A stretch of 64,000 nt of DNA from Verrucomicrobia subdivision 3 bacterium UBA693 (GCA_002298785.1 DBMR01000110.1:74400-138399); one strand, 5' to 3'. Shown: positions 1 to 8,124, counted from the first letter of the stretch. A program made the numbers and translations. The notes: generated from the sequence alone by a model not told the origin.

Positions 1-486
1 GGCGGCGATGAGCAGCGCATTGTCATAAGTAAAGGAGACGGGGTGATCATCCGATAGGTCGGTGCCGATACGTGTTGAGCCGGCCGGGAGGATAGTAATG
101 CCCCCCTGAAACTCGATCGGAGTGGGCCGGCTGTTGACCATGCCAAGGGCCACGGTGCCGTCGTGGCAGCTCAGGCAGAGCTTGGAAGCGCCAGTCGGTT
201 GTCCCACGGAGGCTTTCATCGTGGAACTCTGGTAGGGAGTATAAGCCGCGGTGGACAGTGAATGGTTCCACAGTGGGCCCTGGTCGACGGCTTTATGCGG
301 CGTATGGCAGAACAGGCACACCTCGGATTCGGACACGGCCTTGATGCGGCCCGGCCCGGTAAAGGAGAGGTTATGGGGTGAATTGAGAATGCTGTCGGCC
401 CTCGCGGTGCTGGCGGAAACCAGGCCGATGAGCAACAGGGCAGGGACTCCCCGGCGCAAAATGGAAATGACGCTCGCGATGTTCAT
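1..486 (-). CDS. OmcE-like multihaem c-type cytochrome (5' part, cut by window edge)
   Basis: Exported c-type cytochrome; the first 162 codons are visible and the gene runs off the left edge. An arginine-containing start is followed by a hydrophobic signal peptide ending near ASTARA. Two haem sites are seen (CLFCH and CLSCHDGT), set in the pattern SPHNLS, then CxxCHTPH, PLWNHS, Y..Y.SST, CLSCHDGT.A and a later TDLSDDHPVSF. From memory this is the pattern of OmcE-type tetrahaem cytochromes that polymerise into extracellular filaments; the other two haems would lie outside the window. The ATG overlaps the stop of the NHL gene upstream as ATGA, so the two are translationally coupled. It is a more distant relative of the tandem pair at 6.4-8.0 kb. 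The OmcE link is inference from pattern recall. Confidence 0.85.
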   Translation of the reverse strand, partial: MNIASVISILRRGVPALLLIGLVSASTARADSILNSPHNLSFTGPGRIKAVSESEVCLFCHTPHKAVDQGPLWNHSLSTAAYTPYQSSTMKASVGQPTGASKLCLSCHDGTVALGMVNSRPTPIEFQGGITILPAGSTRIGTDLSDDHPVSFTYDNALLIAA

Positions 487-1556
487 GGCTGGCCAATGTA
501 TTTCAGGACCTGCAGACGGCGGTTATAGGAATCCGTGACGAAAATCTCGTTGGCGCTGTTGATGGCAATTCCATTCGGGAGCCAGAACTGACCCGGACGG
601 GAGCCACTCTCGCCAACCGTCAGCAAAAGCCGGCCCTCGCCATCAAAAACCTGCAGATTGTCAAAGAGACCGTCAACGATATAAACATGCCCAAGACTAT
701 CCACGGCCACACCCTTCGGTCGGCTAAAATGCCCCGGGCTATCCCCCAGGCTGCCGATTTCCACTTTGAAGGCTCCGCTGGTATCGAAAACCTGGACCCG
801 GCCGTTCATGGAGTCGGTCACGTAAAGGTTCCCAGCCCGATCGACCGCAAGGTGCGTCGGGAAGTTAAATTGGCCGTGGGCGCTGCCCCGTTCGCCGAAC
901 GCTCCCAGGAAATTGCCGGCCAAACCATAAGAGCAGACGCGGTGCCGTTGGGAATCCGCCACGAACAAGGTATCCTTTCGCAGTGCGACCGCGGCAGGAC
1001 GCGCTAATTCGTTGGTGATCAGGAACAGCAATTTGCCTTGGTCACTCATGGCTACCACGCGGCCTGCGGCGGAGTCGGCCACGAAAAGGGTTGAGCCTGA
1101 TTTGGCCACGGCGACGGGCGAGATGAAGGGCAATTTACCGGCCTTTTTGAAAGTCAGCCATTTCATCTGGCGCCGCTCAAAAATGGTTACGGTCTTTTCT
1201 CCGGAATCGGTCAGGCACAAATTGTCTTCGGCGTCGACAGCAATTCCGAAGGGTTTCACGAGTCCATCGCTGCCTGTTTGGGTGCCTGTAATCCATTTGG
1301 CGACCTTGCTCAGGGCGGAGGATTTCACTCCGGCATCGGCTGGGCGGGAGATGGTTTGGATCAGGGCGATGCGCGCGGGCAGCGGCGGCGACGGCCAAAT
1401 CTGGATCGGGGCGGGATCAGCCTTCTGCGGTTTGGCGAAGGCATTGGCACCCACCACGAGCAGGCTGGCCAGCAGGCAGTGCCGGATCGGCGTCGGCCAC
1501 CGGAGTTGAGCCATGGCTGACCAAAGGCGTCTGGATGGAATCGACCCGAGCGGCAT
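483..1556 (-). CDS. Secreted NHL-repeat beta-propeller protein
   Basis: Predicted exported six-bladed NHL propeller of 357 residues. Repeats of the type G..NG/PxGIAVD....VTDS...RVQVF recur from about residue 95 to the C-terminus, giving five or six blades (for example FPTHLAVDRAGNLYVTDS and RPKGVAVDSLGHVYIVD). The frame opens two bases after the stop of the beta-barrel gene, but a better signal peptide starts at the internal methionine at base 1514 (MAQLRWP, then LLASLLVVGANAFA), so that may be the true start. No haem motif is present. It lies between the barrel gene and an OmcE-like cytochrome with almost no spacing. NHL propellers are usually binding or scaffold modules, so a structural role in the surface electron-transfer complex is inferred; an enzymatic role is not excluded. 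Confidence 0.9.
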   Translation of the reverse strand: MPLGSIPSRRLWSAMAQLRWPTPIRHCLLASLLVVGANAFAKPQKADPAPIQIWPSPPLPARIALIQTISRPADAGVKSSALSKVAKWITGTQTGSDGLVKPFGIAVDAEDNLCLTDSGEKTVTIFERRQMKWLTFKKAGKLPFISPVAVAKSGSTLFVADSAAGRVVAMSDQGKLLFLITNELARPAAVALRKDTLFVADSQRHRVCSYGLAGNFLGAFGERGSAHGQFNFPTHLAVDRAGNLYVTDSMNGRVQVFDTSGAFKVEIGSLGDSPGHFSRPKGVAVDSLGHVYIVDGLFDNLQVFDGEGRLLLTVGESGSRPGQFWLPNGIAINSANEIFVTDSYNRRLQVLKYIGQP

Positions 1557-1557
1557 A

Positions 1558-3618
1558 TTAGAAAACGCGGCGCAGGCGCAGGAGGAACATGTGACGCATA
1601 CGCTCCTCGTTGTTCAGGTAAAAGTCGTATTCGTAATCGTATTCCGCGCGAAGGGTAGTGCGCCCGACGGTATAATCGATGCCAGGTCGCACCGTGGCCA
1701 GTGTCTGGTCCACGCCTTCGCCTTCGCGACGGGAGACGCCGCCTTCGATATTGAGGGCCAGGCTGGTGGTCAGGAGGTTACGGTAACGCGTAATGAACGT
1801 GTAGGTTTGCTCATTGCGCCCCGAGTCCAGGTAACGTGTCCATAGCTCGCTGAAATCGGCGGAAATGGAAGAGCTGCCGTCCAAATTAAAAGAAACACCC
1901 TGAAAAAGGCGGGCGGAACGGTAGGAGGAAAAAGAGGAATCGTAATATTCGTATTCGGCGCCCGCGCGCAGCCAGCGCCAGCTCAGATCGGTTCCCACCG
2001 CCATGCTGAACAAATCCTGAACCCGCAGGGCGGCCTGGGCGTTATTGGCAAACACATTGACGCGCCCATAAACACCCCAAAGATTATTCCAAAAGTCGAC
2101 CCGGACCGTAAAGGCTTCGTTGAGCGTTTCGTAATTCCCCTCGGGAGTAGGTTCGGCCGAGTAATCGCAGACCACCGTGTCATCCATCGTGGGCACGCCC
2201 GAATTGACAATGCGCTGCACCCGGGTCAGGGAGCCTTCGGTAAAGACCAGGTAGTCCACTCCGCTGTTGTATTGCCGGGTGCGGGCGACATTGAAGATGC
2301 GCAGGGTGGCGGCGCGGACGTTGGGTTGGTTGAGGAAGAAATTTCCCGGAGGCGCGCCACCGGTGCCGGTGGTAAAACTGTGCTGTTCGTTTTCGACCGT
2401 GCTGATGCCTTTGGAATCGACATGCTCGACCAGCAAACTATTGCTCAGGCGCAGTCGGCTGATGGTAGAAAGGTTTTTAGTGTAGCTTTCCGCGAACCCA
2501 CCGCCGTACCTGCGAGTGAAGCCGTTCCCGCCGCCATCTTGCGACTCGTTGTCCGCGGCCTCGAAAATGAGCGTGGAGGTGAGGCTCTCGTAGAGTTGAT
2601 GACGCAGTTGAGCCTGGCCGTAATAGTTGTCGGCCTGGAAATTGCCAGTTTCAAACCGATCGTAACTCAAGGCGTAGAGGCTATTGAGGTCAGGGCGGTG
2701 CTCGAGATTTAGGTCCGCGCGGGCGGTGGCCTCGTCACTGGGTTCGGTGCTGTTTTCCCGATGCGTGTAGCTGGCGCTGCTATACAGCGTATGCTGTTTG
2801 CGCGAGCCAAAAGATTCGTTGTCACCCAGGGCGAAGAGGTGATCCTGGCCGTAACCGAGTTGTCCGGCGTCTTCCCGGGTGTATTGATTGAAGGTGTAGT
2901 TGAATGAACTGCCACCAAACGTACGGTCGTGTCGCACGTCCGTGGCGACCGTGTCATCGTTTAGCGTGGTGATGCCGTTGAATTTGACGACATTGGTCGA
3001 AACGCCCGGGACGACGTTGGTGTAGGTATAGGCCTGGCCGTAAGAGGTCTCATCCCGGTGAGTGTAGCTCGCATTCAGGGTCCAAGGGGCGTGCGTGTAA
3101 ACCGCGCGTCCGCCATACCGCCAACTGTCTACGGTGAGGCGGCTGAAAAAGTCGTAGTCTCGGTAGGAGTGGTCGTAGTCTCCAAATATGCTGCCGTGCA
3201 GGGGTTTGCTATCGAAGATATCGGCGCTGGCGCTGAAGCGTCCGATGTATTCATACTGAGTGCCGCGCGAGGCGGTGCCGGTGCTGCCGCTTTGCTGGGC
3301 CCAGCCGTAGGACCCTTCGGTGTCCAGATGGAACTGCATCAGGTTCGGATGATAAACCGAACCGTCCAGCACTACCCCGACCAGTGGGCCGACGAAGATG
3401 CGGTTGTAGGAGTAGGAACTGTTCGAATCCTCGTAGGTGGTATCTTCGATATGGCCTTCGGCATAGACACCCGCGCTGACTTCGGAAACGCGAATGCGCA
3501 GCCATTGCGGTTCGAGCGCGCGCGGATCGACGAGTTGCGCGGCCGCCTGCCGGACGGAGCCGCAGTAGGCGGCGGCGAGGGCGAGTGGCCAATATTGCAG
3601 GAAATGGAGCGGCTTCAT
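1558..3618 (-). CDS. Outer-membrane beta-barrel, candidate MtrB-like cytochrome conduit porin
   Basis: Predicted 686-residue outer-membrane barrel. The signal peptide (MKPLHFLQYW, cleaved near RQAAAQ) is followed by many alternating polar/aromatic stretches typical of transmembrane beta-strands with tyrosine-rich girdles, and the protein ends in phenylalanine (LLRLRRVF), the usual signal for barrel assembly. There is no haem motif and no N-terminal CXXC of the proteobacterial MtrB type. The length is close to MtrB/PioB proteins (about 700 residues). An upstream in-frame extension to 3837 lies inside the 17-haem gene and is rejected: the ATG at 3618 overlaps that gene's stop as ATGA and starts a proper signal peptide. 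Position directly behind a multihaem lipoprotein suggests a porin-cytochrome conduit; the family assignment is inference. Confidence 0.88.
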   Translation of the reverse strand: MKPLHFLQYWPLALAAAYCGSVRQAAAQLVDPRALEPQWLRIRVSEVSAGVYAEGHIEDTTYEDSNSSYSYNRIFVGPLVGVVLDGSVYHPNLMQFHLDTEGSYGWAQQSGSTGTASRGTQYEYIGRFSASADIFDSKPLHGSIFGDYDHSYRDYDFFSRLTVDSWRYGGRAVYTHAPWTLNASYTHRDETSYGQAYTYTNVVPGVSTNVVKFNGITTLNDDTVATDVRHDRTFGGSSFNYTFNQYTREDAGQLGYGQDHLFALGDNESFGSRKQHTLYSSASYTHRENSTEPSDEATARADLNLEHRPDLNSLYALSYDRFETGNFQADNYYGQAQLRHQLYESLTSTLIFEAADNESQDGGGNGFTRRYGGGFAESYTKNLSTISRLRLSNSLLVEHVDSKGISTVENEQHSFTTGTGGAPPGNFFLNQPNVRAATLRIFNVARTRQYNSGVDYLVFTEGSLTRVQRIVNSGVPTMDDTVVCDYSAEPTPEGNYETLNEAFTVRVDFWNNLWGVYGRVNVFANNAQAALRVQDLFSMAVGTDLSWRWLRAGAEYEYYDSSFSSYRSARLFQGVSFNLDGSSSISADFSELWTRYLDSGRNEQTYTFITRYRNLLTTSLALNIEGGVSRREGEGVDQTLATVRPGIDYTVGRTTLRAEYDYEYDFYLNNEERMRHMFLLRLRRVF

Positions 3619-5096
3619 TTGGCGGGTGCGCTCGCGCGGGCTTGAGGTTTCAGCAGGAATTTGTCCGTGCCAAAATGCGGGTCGTGGCAGGAGGCACAGG
3701 CTTTGTCCGCAGCGCCCTGGTGGCCTTTGTTGGCGGCCATCTCTTTCTCCTCGTGGCACTCGAAACAGACCTGGCGCGGATTCTTGATGAGCAGCGCCTT
3801 CTCTGCGGAGAGGTGCGGGTCGTGGCACGACGCGCACTCGCCATTGGCGGCGGGATCGTGTTTGAACTTGGCGGTCTCAATACCCTTCTGCAAATCTTCG
3901 TGGCAATCGGCGCAGAGCTTGGCGCCGGGTTTCAGCACAAGCTTTTTGGCTTCCGATTGGTGAGGGTTGTGGCAGGAAAGGCACTCACCATTCTCCACCG
4001 GTTGGTGCTTAACCTTGGCCTTGGAGAGCTTGTCCTGCAGGTCCTCGTGACAATCCGCGCACAGCTTTCCGTCCGGTTTGAGGAGCAGTTTCTTGATCTC
4101 CGCCTGGTGTGAACCGTGGCAGGAGAGGCATTCGCCGTTTTCCACGGGCTGATGCTTGAATTTCGCTTTGGTGAGCTTCTGAGTCACGTCTTCATGGCAT
4201 TCGGCGCAGAGTTTGCCATCTGGCTTGAGCAGGAGCTTTTTCAAATCCGACTGGTGCGGGTTGTGGCAGGAGGCGCATTCGCCATTTTCCACGGGCTGAT
4301 GCTTGAATTTCGCCTTGGTGAGCTTCTGAGTCACGTCCTCATGACATTCGGCGCAGAGTTTGCCGTCGGCTTTGGCGAGCAACTTTGGGTTACCGGACTG
4401 GTGCGGGTTATGGCAGGAGGTGCATTCGCCATTCTCGGCGGGGGAATGTTTGACCTTAGCCGCCTGCAATTTGCTTGCCGCCTCCTTATGGCAGGAGGCG
4501 CAGAGGGCTCCCTGTTCTTTAGCCAGCAGGCCTTTGAATGCAGAAACGTGGGGGCGATGGCAGGTCACGCATTCGCCGTCGACAACGGGTTTGTGGCGGG
4601 ATTTTGCGGTTGCCGGAACCGGTTCGTGGCAATCCGCGCACAGGGTAGCGCCGGCTTTCACCAGCATTTTGGGAATATCACTCCCGTGGGCGTTGTGGCA
4701 GGAGGAACATTCGCCACCATCCGCGGGCTGGTGTTTGAATTTCGCCTTCTCGAGGAAGTTTTCATGACACCCGAAGCAGACTGCCTTCTGGCCGCCTTTC
4801 ATCCGAACGGAAAACCGGGATTCGTGGCATTCCGTGCATTTTTGATCTTCGTAAGGCGGATGGGAGTAGAACTTGACGGGCGCGAAGGCGGGCAGGTTTG
4901 TGGGAATAACGGGCGTTACAAAGCGCCGGCCGTCTTCGTCAATTTGGTAAACCGGACGGTTGGTGGAGCCGGGTTCGGGGACCCCGTCAAAGAAGAAACT
5001 CAGCAGCTTGTAATGCTTTTCACTGGCGCAGCCGGCCCACAAAGTCAGGGCGGCGAGCGCTGCCAGCACCGGTTTCCAGGCCTGGCGCGGGCGCAT
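3615..5096 (-). CDS. 17-haem c-type cytochrome lipoprotein (doubled CXXCH repeats)
   Basis: Predicted lipoprotein of 493 residues with 17 CXXCH haem sites, counted by eye from CTECH near residue 100 to the last CASCH. Most come in pairs: a C(A/F)(D/E)CH site, a linker such as KAKFKHQPVENGE, then a CxSCHNPH site, as in the doubled-CXXCH family. Six units repeat with a 49-residue period. The signal peptide ends in the lipobox LWAGC. I prefer ATG 5096 (MRPRQAWK) over an in-frame TTG at 5126. The gene overlaps the barrel gene by four bases. In porin-cytochrome conduits a periplasmic multihaem protein sits inside or under the barrel; this one has many more haems than MtrA (10), so it may form a long wire across the periplasm. 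Function is inferred. Confidence 0.92.
   Translation of the reverse strand: MRPRQAWKPVLAALAALTLWAGCASEKHYKLLSFFFDGVPEPGSTNRPVYQIDEDGRRFVTPVIPTNLPAFAPVKFYSHPPYEDQKCTECHESRFSVRMKGGQKAVCFGCHENFLEKAKFKHQPADGGECSSCHNAHGSDIPKMLVKAGATLCADCHEPVPATAKSRHKPVVDGECVTCHRPHVSAFKGLLAKEQGALCASCHKEAASKLQAAKVKHSPAENGECTSCHNPHQSGNPKLLAKADGKLCAECHEDVTQKLTKAKFKHQPVENGECASCHNPHQSDLKKLLLKPDGKLCAECHEDVTQKLTKAKFKHQPVENGECLSCHGSHQAEIKKLLLKPDGKLCADCHEDLQDKLSKAKVKHQPVENGECLSCHNPHQSEAKKLVLKPGAKLCADCHEDLQKGIETAKFKHDPAANGECASCHDPHLSAEKALLIKNPRQVCFECHEEKEMAANKGHQGAADKACASCHDPHFGTDKFLLKPQARASAPAK
3834..4715. repeat. 147-bp tandem repeats inside the 17-haem cytochrome gene
   Basis: The codons around each second haem site recur at 3834, 3981, 4128, 4275, 4422 and 4569, an exact 147-bp (49-codon) period over six units. 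The units beginning at 4128 and 4275 are the most alike, with the same 27-residue stretch from CAECHEDV through VENGEC encoded twice. This shows growth of the gene by internal duplication, with the newest copies in the middle of the array. Confidence 0.85.
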
Positions 5097-5147
5097 TTTG
5101 CGGGCGGGTGTGGTGCTTGGGTTCAAGGCTGAGTTTCCTGGGCCGGC

Positions 5148-6233
5148 TTACTTCTTTTTCAGGAAGCCGTAGACGCTGACTTTTTTGTCGCCGGCCTGGT
5201 TGGCAATGTATATTAAGTGATCAATCGTATAACCGGGAGCTACGTACGACTCGAAGAAGTTAACGTTGTCATAATCCACGGCCACACCGGCGGGCAAATA
5301 CAACGGGCCACCGGAACTGGGCTCGCCGAAGAACATGAGCAGCCGTCCTTCGGAATCGAACATCTGGGCCACATTGGCGGCGGCGTCGACGACGTAAACA
5401 ATGCCATCCCGGCTGACGCCGATGCCCTTGGGCAGCGTGAATCGTCCCGGCTCAATGCCTTGCTCCCCGATGGACCGGAGGTAATTGCCCTCGGCGTCAT
5501 AAACTTGCACGATAAACCCGCCGGTATCGGAAACGAACATGCGACCTTGCGGGTCGAGCGCGATGTTGGTGGGGGAACGCAACTTGCTTTTCTCTTCTTT
5601 CGCGTCGCGGGGAACGCGGAACATTTCCTCGCGGGTGGCCTTGTTGTAGACGTGTACGCAATGGTTGCTGAGGTCAGTTACAAAAATGCGGTCGTTCGAA
5701 AGCGCAATACCGCAGGGTTTCATGGTGCGGCCCGGGCCGATAGTGGCCGTCAAGTTGCCTTCCTTGCTGTAGATCAGCACCTGGCCACGGACGATATCGG
5801 TGACGTAGCGGTTCTCTGCCTCGTCCACGGCGACATTTACCGGGAAATGCATGGCCTGATCTCCGGAAGGTCGCAAGATTCGCAAGTTCTTTTTCTGCAA
5901 ATCCGCCGTAATCAAGCTTTTGGGTTGGGTGTCGCAAATGTAAATCTTGCCTTTCGAGGAGGCCACGCCGTAGGGCTTCCAGATCGGTTTGGCGAGACGC
6001 TTTCCTCCCACCACGAACTGGCTGAACTTGCTTTGGCCGCCCAACTCGGATTCCGAAGAAAAACTGGTGAGGTACTGGATTCGAGGTTCGTCTGGCGCGG
6101 CGGGGAAAAACGTGTAGGTCTTGGGCTTCGGCGCGGTCTTGCATCCGGCCAGCAGCGCCACCGCCAGACACAGGGCGGTCGGTATCAGGTTGCGGCCAAT
6201 TGTGGCTGGAAAATTACTCATCATACTTCGCAT
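5148..6233 (-). CDS. NHL-repeat beta-propeller lipoprotein
   Basis: Predicted 361-residue lipoprotein: the signal peptide ends in the lipobox LLAGC near residue 31, followed by a KTAPKPK linker and then a six-bladed NHL propeller (blades such as KPYGVASSKGKIYICDT, FPVNVAVDEAENRYVTD, SPTNIALDPQGRMFVSDT, LPKGIGVSRDGIVYVVD). Alternative methionines lie at codons 4 and 5. It is the first gene of the minus-strand run that continues with the 17-haem lipoprotein 21 bases or more downstream, the barrel, another NHL protein and an OmcE-like cytochrome. Having two propellers around a barrel and multihaem protein is unusual compared with the simple MtrCAB layout; the propellers may anchor or assemble surface cytochromes. 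No catalytic residues can be recognised. Confidence 0.9.
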   Translation of the reverse strand: MRSMMSNFPATIGRNLIPTALCLAVALLAGCKTAPKPKTYTFFPAAPDEPRIQYLTSFSSESELGGQSKFSQFVVGGKRLAKPIWKPYGVASSKGKIYICDTQPKSLITADLQKKNLRILRPSGDQAMHFPVNVAVDEAENRYVTDIVRGQVLIYSKEGNLTATIGPGRTMKPCGIALSNDRIFVTDLSNHCVHVYNKATREEMFRVPRDAKEEKSKLRSPTNIALDPQGRMFVSDTGGFIVQVYDAEGNYLRSIGEQGIEPGRFTLPKGIGVSRDGIVYVVDAAANVAQMFDSEGRLLMFFGEPSSGGPLYLPAGVAVDYDNVNFFESYVAPGYTIDHLIYIANQAGDKKVSVYGFLKKK

Positions 6234-6290
6234 GAACGCAGTTTACCGAACGGTGCGGAGGCCGCCAAGTACCATGGCTGAAAAACGGGC

Positions 6291-6338
6291 AAAAAAATTC
6301 CCGGCAGCGGCGAGCACGGGCCCACCTGCTGCCGGGAA
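6291..6338 (-). terminator. Rho-independent terminator of the tetrahaem cytochrome gene
   Basis: An 11-bp perfect inverted repeat (6298-6308 with 6328-6338, arms TTCCCGGCAGC and GCTGCCGGGAA, 19-nt loop) is followed on the minus strand by seven T residues (complement of 6291-6297). It lies 31 bp after the stop of the cytochrome gene at 6370 and just before the NHL lipoprotein gene, so the tetrahaem genes and the operon downstream appear to be separate transcription units. Confidence 0.8.
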
Positions 6339-6369
6339 TGTGTAAGCATATTCCTAGCGGTATGCTGGA

Positions 6370-7092
6370 TTACTTGATATGGCAGTTACGGCAAATCAAG
6401 CTGCCCCGGCTGGAGGAGTCGGTGCCACTGATCTTGACCATGATGCCGCTGGTGGGAGCGCTGCCGATCTGCTTATGCGGATCGTGGCAGGAGGTGCATT
6501 GCACCTTTTGGGCGGTGAGGAGGACATCACCGATCGCCTTGCCGGTGAGCGAGCTGCCGCTCCAGGTAGCAGGAACCGGGGCCACGGTGCCAGGCAACTG
6601 CGGAATGGTGTCGCCGATCTTGTAACCAGTGCCGGGTGTCGGATCGAGGAGCGAGCCATCCTTGTCTGCCAGCGCTTTGTCGAACACGAAGGAGATCGGA
6701 TGAGTGGTGTGTAGATCCGGACCGATTTGGGCGGTGGGATCGATGTAATCCGGAGTCGTGCCGGTGAGACCACCGATACCCTGGTTGATGGCGACTGTGC
6801 CGTCATGGCAGCTCAAGCAAGCCAGCGAGGCGCCGTCGGGTTTGCTACCCATGGTCGCCTGCAGCGTGGGACTTGAATACATGGTGAAGGTCGCCGCCGT
6901 GGTGGCGTGGTTCCAGAGGGGGATGAGCTGAGCCGGGTCAGTGTTGTGGACCGAGTGACAGGGGCTGCAAACGCCCTTGCGGGTGTTCCAGCTTTCCTGG
7001 GACATATCGTGAGGAGAGTTCACGACGCCTGCCTGGGCAACCGCGGGAATCGCAGCCACCAGACCGATTAACAGGAGGTTTTGTTTTTTCAT
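6370..7092 (-). CDS. OmcE-like tetrahaem c-type cytochrome, copy A
   Basis: Secreted 240-residue cytochrome with a clean signal peptide (MKKQNLLLIG, cleaved near AQAG) and four CXXCH sites: CSPCH near residue 42, CLSCHDGT near 92, CTSCHDPH near 198 and CRNCH three residues before the end. The order SPHDMS, CxxCHxxH, PLWNH, CLSCHDGT.A, DLHTTHPISF, VQCTSCHDPH and a terminal CxNCH matches, as I recall it, the tetrahaem OmcE filament cytochrome of Geobacter. It differs from copy B at roughly 27 of 240 positions, mostly in the signal peptide and one loop near residues 111-120. It has its own strong terminator downstream and a 190-bp upstream region. Role as a filament subunit or soluble shuttle is inferred. 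Confidence 0.9.
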   Translation of the reverse strand: MKKQNLLLIGLVAAIPAVAQAGVVNSPHDMSQESWNTRKGVCSPCHSVHNTDPAQLIPLWNHATTAATFTMYSSPTLQATMGSKPDGASLACLSCHDGTVAINQGIGGLTGTTPDYIDPTAQIGPDLHTTHPISFVFDKALADKDGSLLDPTPGTGYKIGDTIPQLPGTVAPVPATWSGSSLTGKAIGDVLLTAQKVQCTSCHDPHKQIGSAPTSGIMVKISGTDSSSRGSLICRNCHIK

Positions 7093-7187
7093 ACTACTTT
7101 AGCACGTGCTTCTGTTTTTTGTGTGTGACGAATGCGGCGATTTCGCCGCGTAGGGCATGCCATCTACAGGAAGGCATGCTTCCAACA

Positions 7188-7242
7188 CGGTTTTCAACCG
7201 AGGGTGAGCTCACCCTGCGATATCCGCGTCGAAATTGTTTAA
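7188..7242 (-). repeat. 55-bp upstream repeat, copy 1, with a 16-bp palindrome
   Basis: This element starts 96 bp upstream of tetrahaem gene A and matches 8048-8102, upstream of gene B, at about 45 of 55 positions, with TCCGCGTCGAAATTGTT identical in both. Copy 1 contains the perfect palindrome AGGGTGAGCTCACCCT (7201-7216), which is degenerate in copy 2. It may be a shared operator or a relic of the gene duplication. Confidence 0.6.
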
Positions 7243-7282
7243 GGCTAATCATGTATCCGCTGAGTTATGTCGAGGCGCCGGG

Positions 7283-8005
7283 TTACTTGAGGTGGCAGTT
7301 ACGGCAAATCAAGCTGCCCCGGCTGGAGGCGTCAGTGCCGCTGATTTTGACCATGATGCCGCTGCTGGGAGCGCTGCCGATCTGCTTGTGCGGATCGTGG
7401 CAGGAGGTGCATTGCACCTTTTGGGCGGTCAGGAGCACATCGCCGATCGCCTTGCCGGTGAGCGAGGTGCCGCTCCAGGTGGCCGGAACCGGGGCCACAG
7501 TGCCTGGTAATTGCGGAATGGTGTCGCCGATCTTGTAGCCCGTTCCGGGCGTCGGGTCGAGCAGGCCGCCATCCTTATCCGCCAGTGCCTTGTCGAACAC
7601 GAAGGAAATGGGATGGGTGGTGTGCAGATCCGGACCGATCTGGAACGGTCCTTCGATATATTCCGCGGCGCCGCCAGTAAGGCCGCCGATGCCCTGGTTG
7701 ATTGCGACTGTGCCGTCATGGCAGCTCAAGCACGCCAGCGAGGCGCCGTCAGGTTTGGTGCCCATGGTGGCCTGTATTGTCGGGCTCTTATACATGGTAA
7801 ACGCCGCCGCCGAGGTCGCGTGGTTCCAAAGCGGAATGATTTGGGCTGGGTCGGTATTGTGTACCGAGTGGCAGGGGCTGCAAACACCTTTGCGGGTGTT
7901 CCAGCTCGCCTGGGACATATCATGAGGAGAATTTACGACGCCGGCCTGGATCACCGTGGGAATGACGGTCACCAAACCAATGAACAAGAGATTTCGTCTC
8001 TTCAT
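7283..8005 (-). CDS. OmcE-like tetrahaem c-type cytochrome, copy B
   Basis: Paralogue of copy A, same length (240 residues), about 89% identical by eye. Signal peptide MKRRNLLFIG with cleavage near IQAG; haem sites CSPCH, CLSCHDGT, CTSCHDPH and CRNCH at the same positions. All histidines near the haem sites (SVH, WNH, TTHP, DPH) are kept, so both copies should carry four bis-His haems. It lies between hemA and copy A with 190 bp to the latter, so the copies may be separately controlled. No obvious T-rich terminator follows it, so read-through into copy A is possible. Likely an extracellular or periplasmic electron carrier; the OmcE relation rests on motif order, not on a search. Confidence 0.9.
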   Translation of the reverse strand: MKRRNLLFIGLVTVIPTVIQAGVVNSPHDMSQASWNTRKGVCSPCHSVHNTDPAQIIPLWNHATSAAAFTMYKSPTIQATMGTKPDGASLACLSCHDGTVAINQGIGGLTGGAAEYIEGPFQIGPDLHTTHPISFVFDKALADKDGGLLDPTPGTGYKIGDTIPQLPGTVAPVPATWSGTSLTGKAIGDVLLTAQKVQCTSCHDPHKQIGSAPSSGIMVKISGTDASSRGSLICRNCHLK

Positions 8006-8047
8006 ACTCTTTAGCGGTTAATTCTTTTCTGTACTGCTTCTCTGACG

Positions 8048-8102
8048 CGGTTCTCGGCCGAGGGCGAACATACCCGGCGATCTCCGCGTCGAAATTGTTC
8101 AA
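8048..8102 (-). repeat. 55-bp upstream repeat, copy 2
   Basis: Counterpart of the element at 7188-7242, placed 43 bp upstream of tetrahaem gene B and 23 bp beyond the hemA stop codon. The conserved core is TCCGCGTCGAAATTGTT. The palindrome of copy 1 is not preserved here. Confidence 0.6.
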
Positions 8103-8124
8103 AATTGCTCATGGATCTGCGAAC

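Noticed and set aside
3415..3440. GTTCGAATCC, resembling a tRNA T-loop
   Set aside because: It lies inside the barrel gene and no matching acceptor, D or anticodon stems are found around it.
1558..3837. Extended version of the barrel gene starting at 3837
   Set aside because: The extra 73 codons lie within the 17-haem gene in another frame and push the signal peptide inside; the ATGA overlap at 3618 gives the natural start.
3834..4715. Regular 147-bp repeats considered as a CRISPR-like array
   Set aside because: The repeats lie in frame inside a coding gene, encode haem pairs and have no unique spacers.
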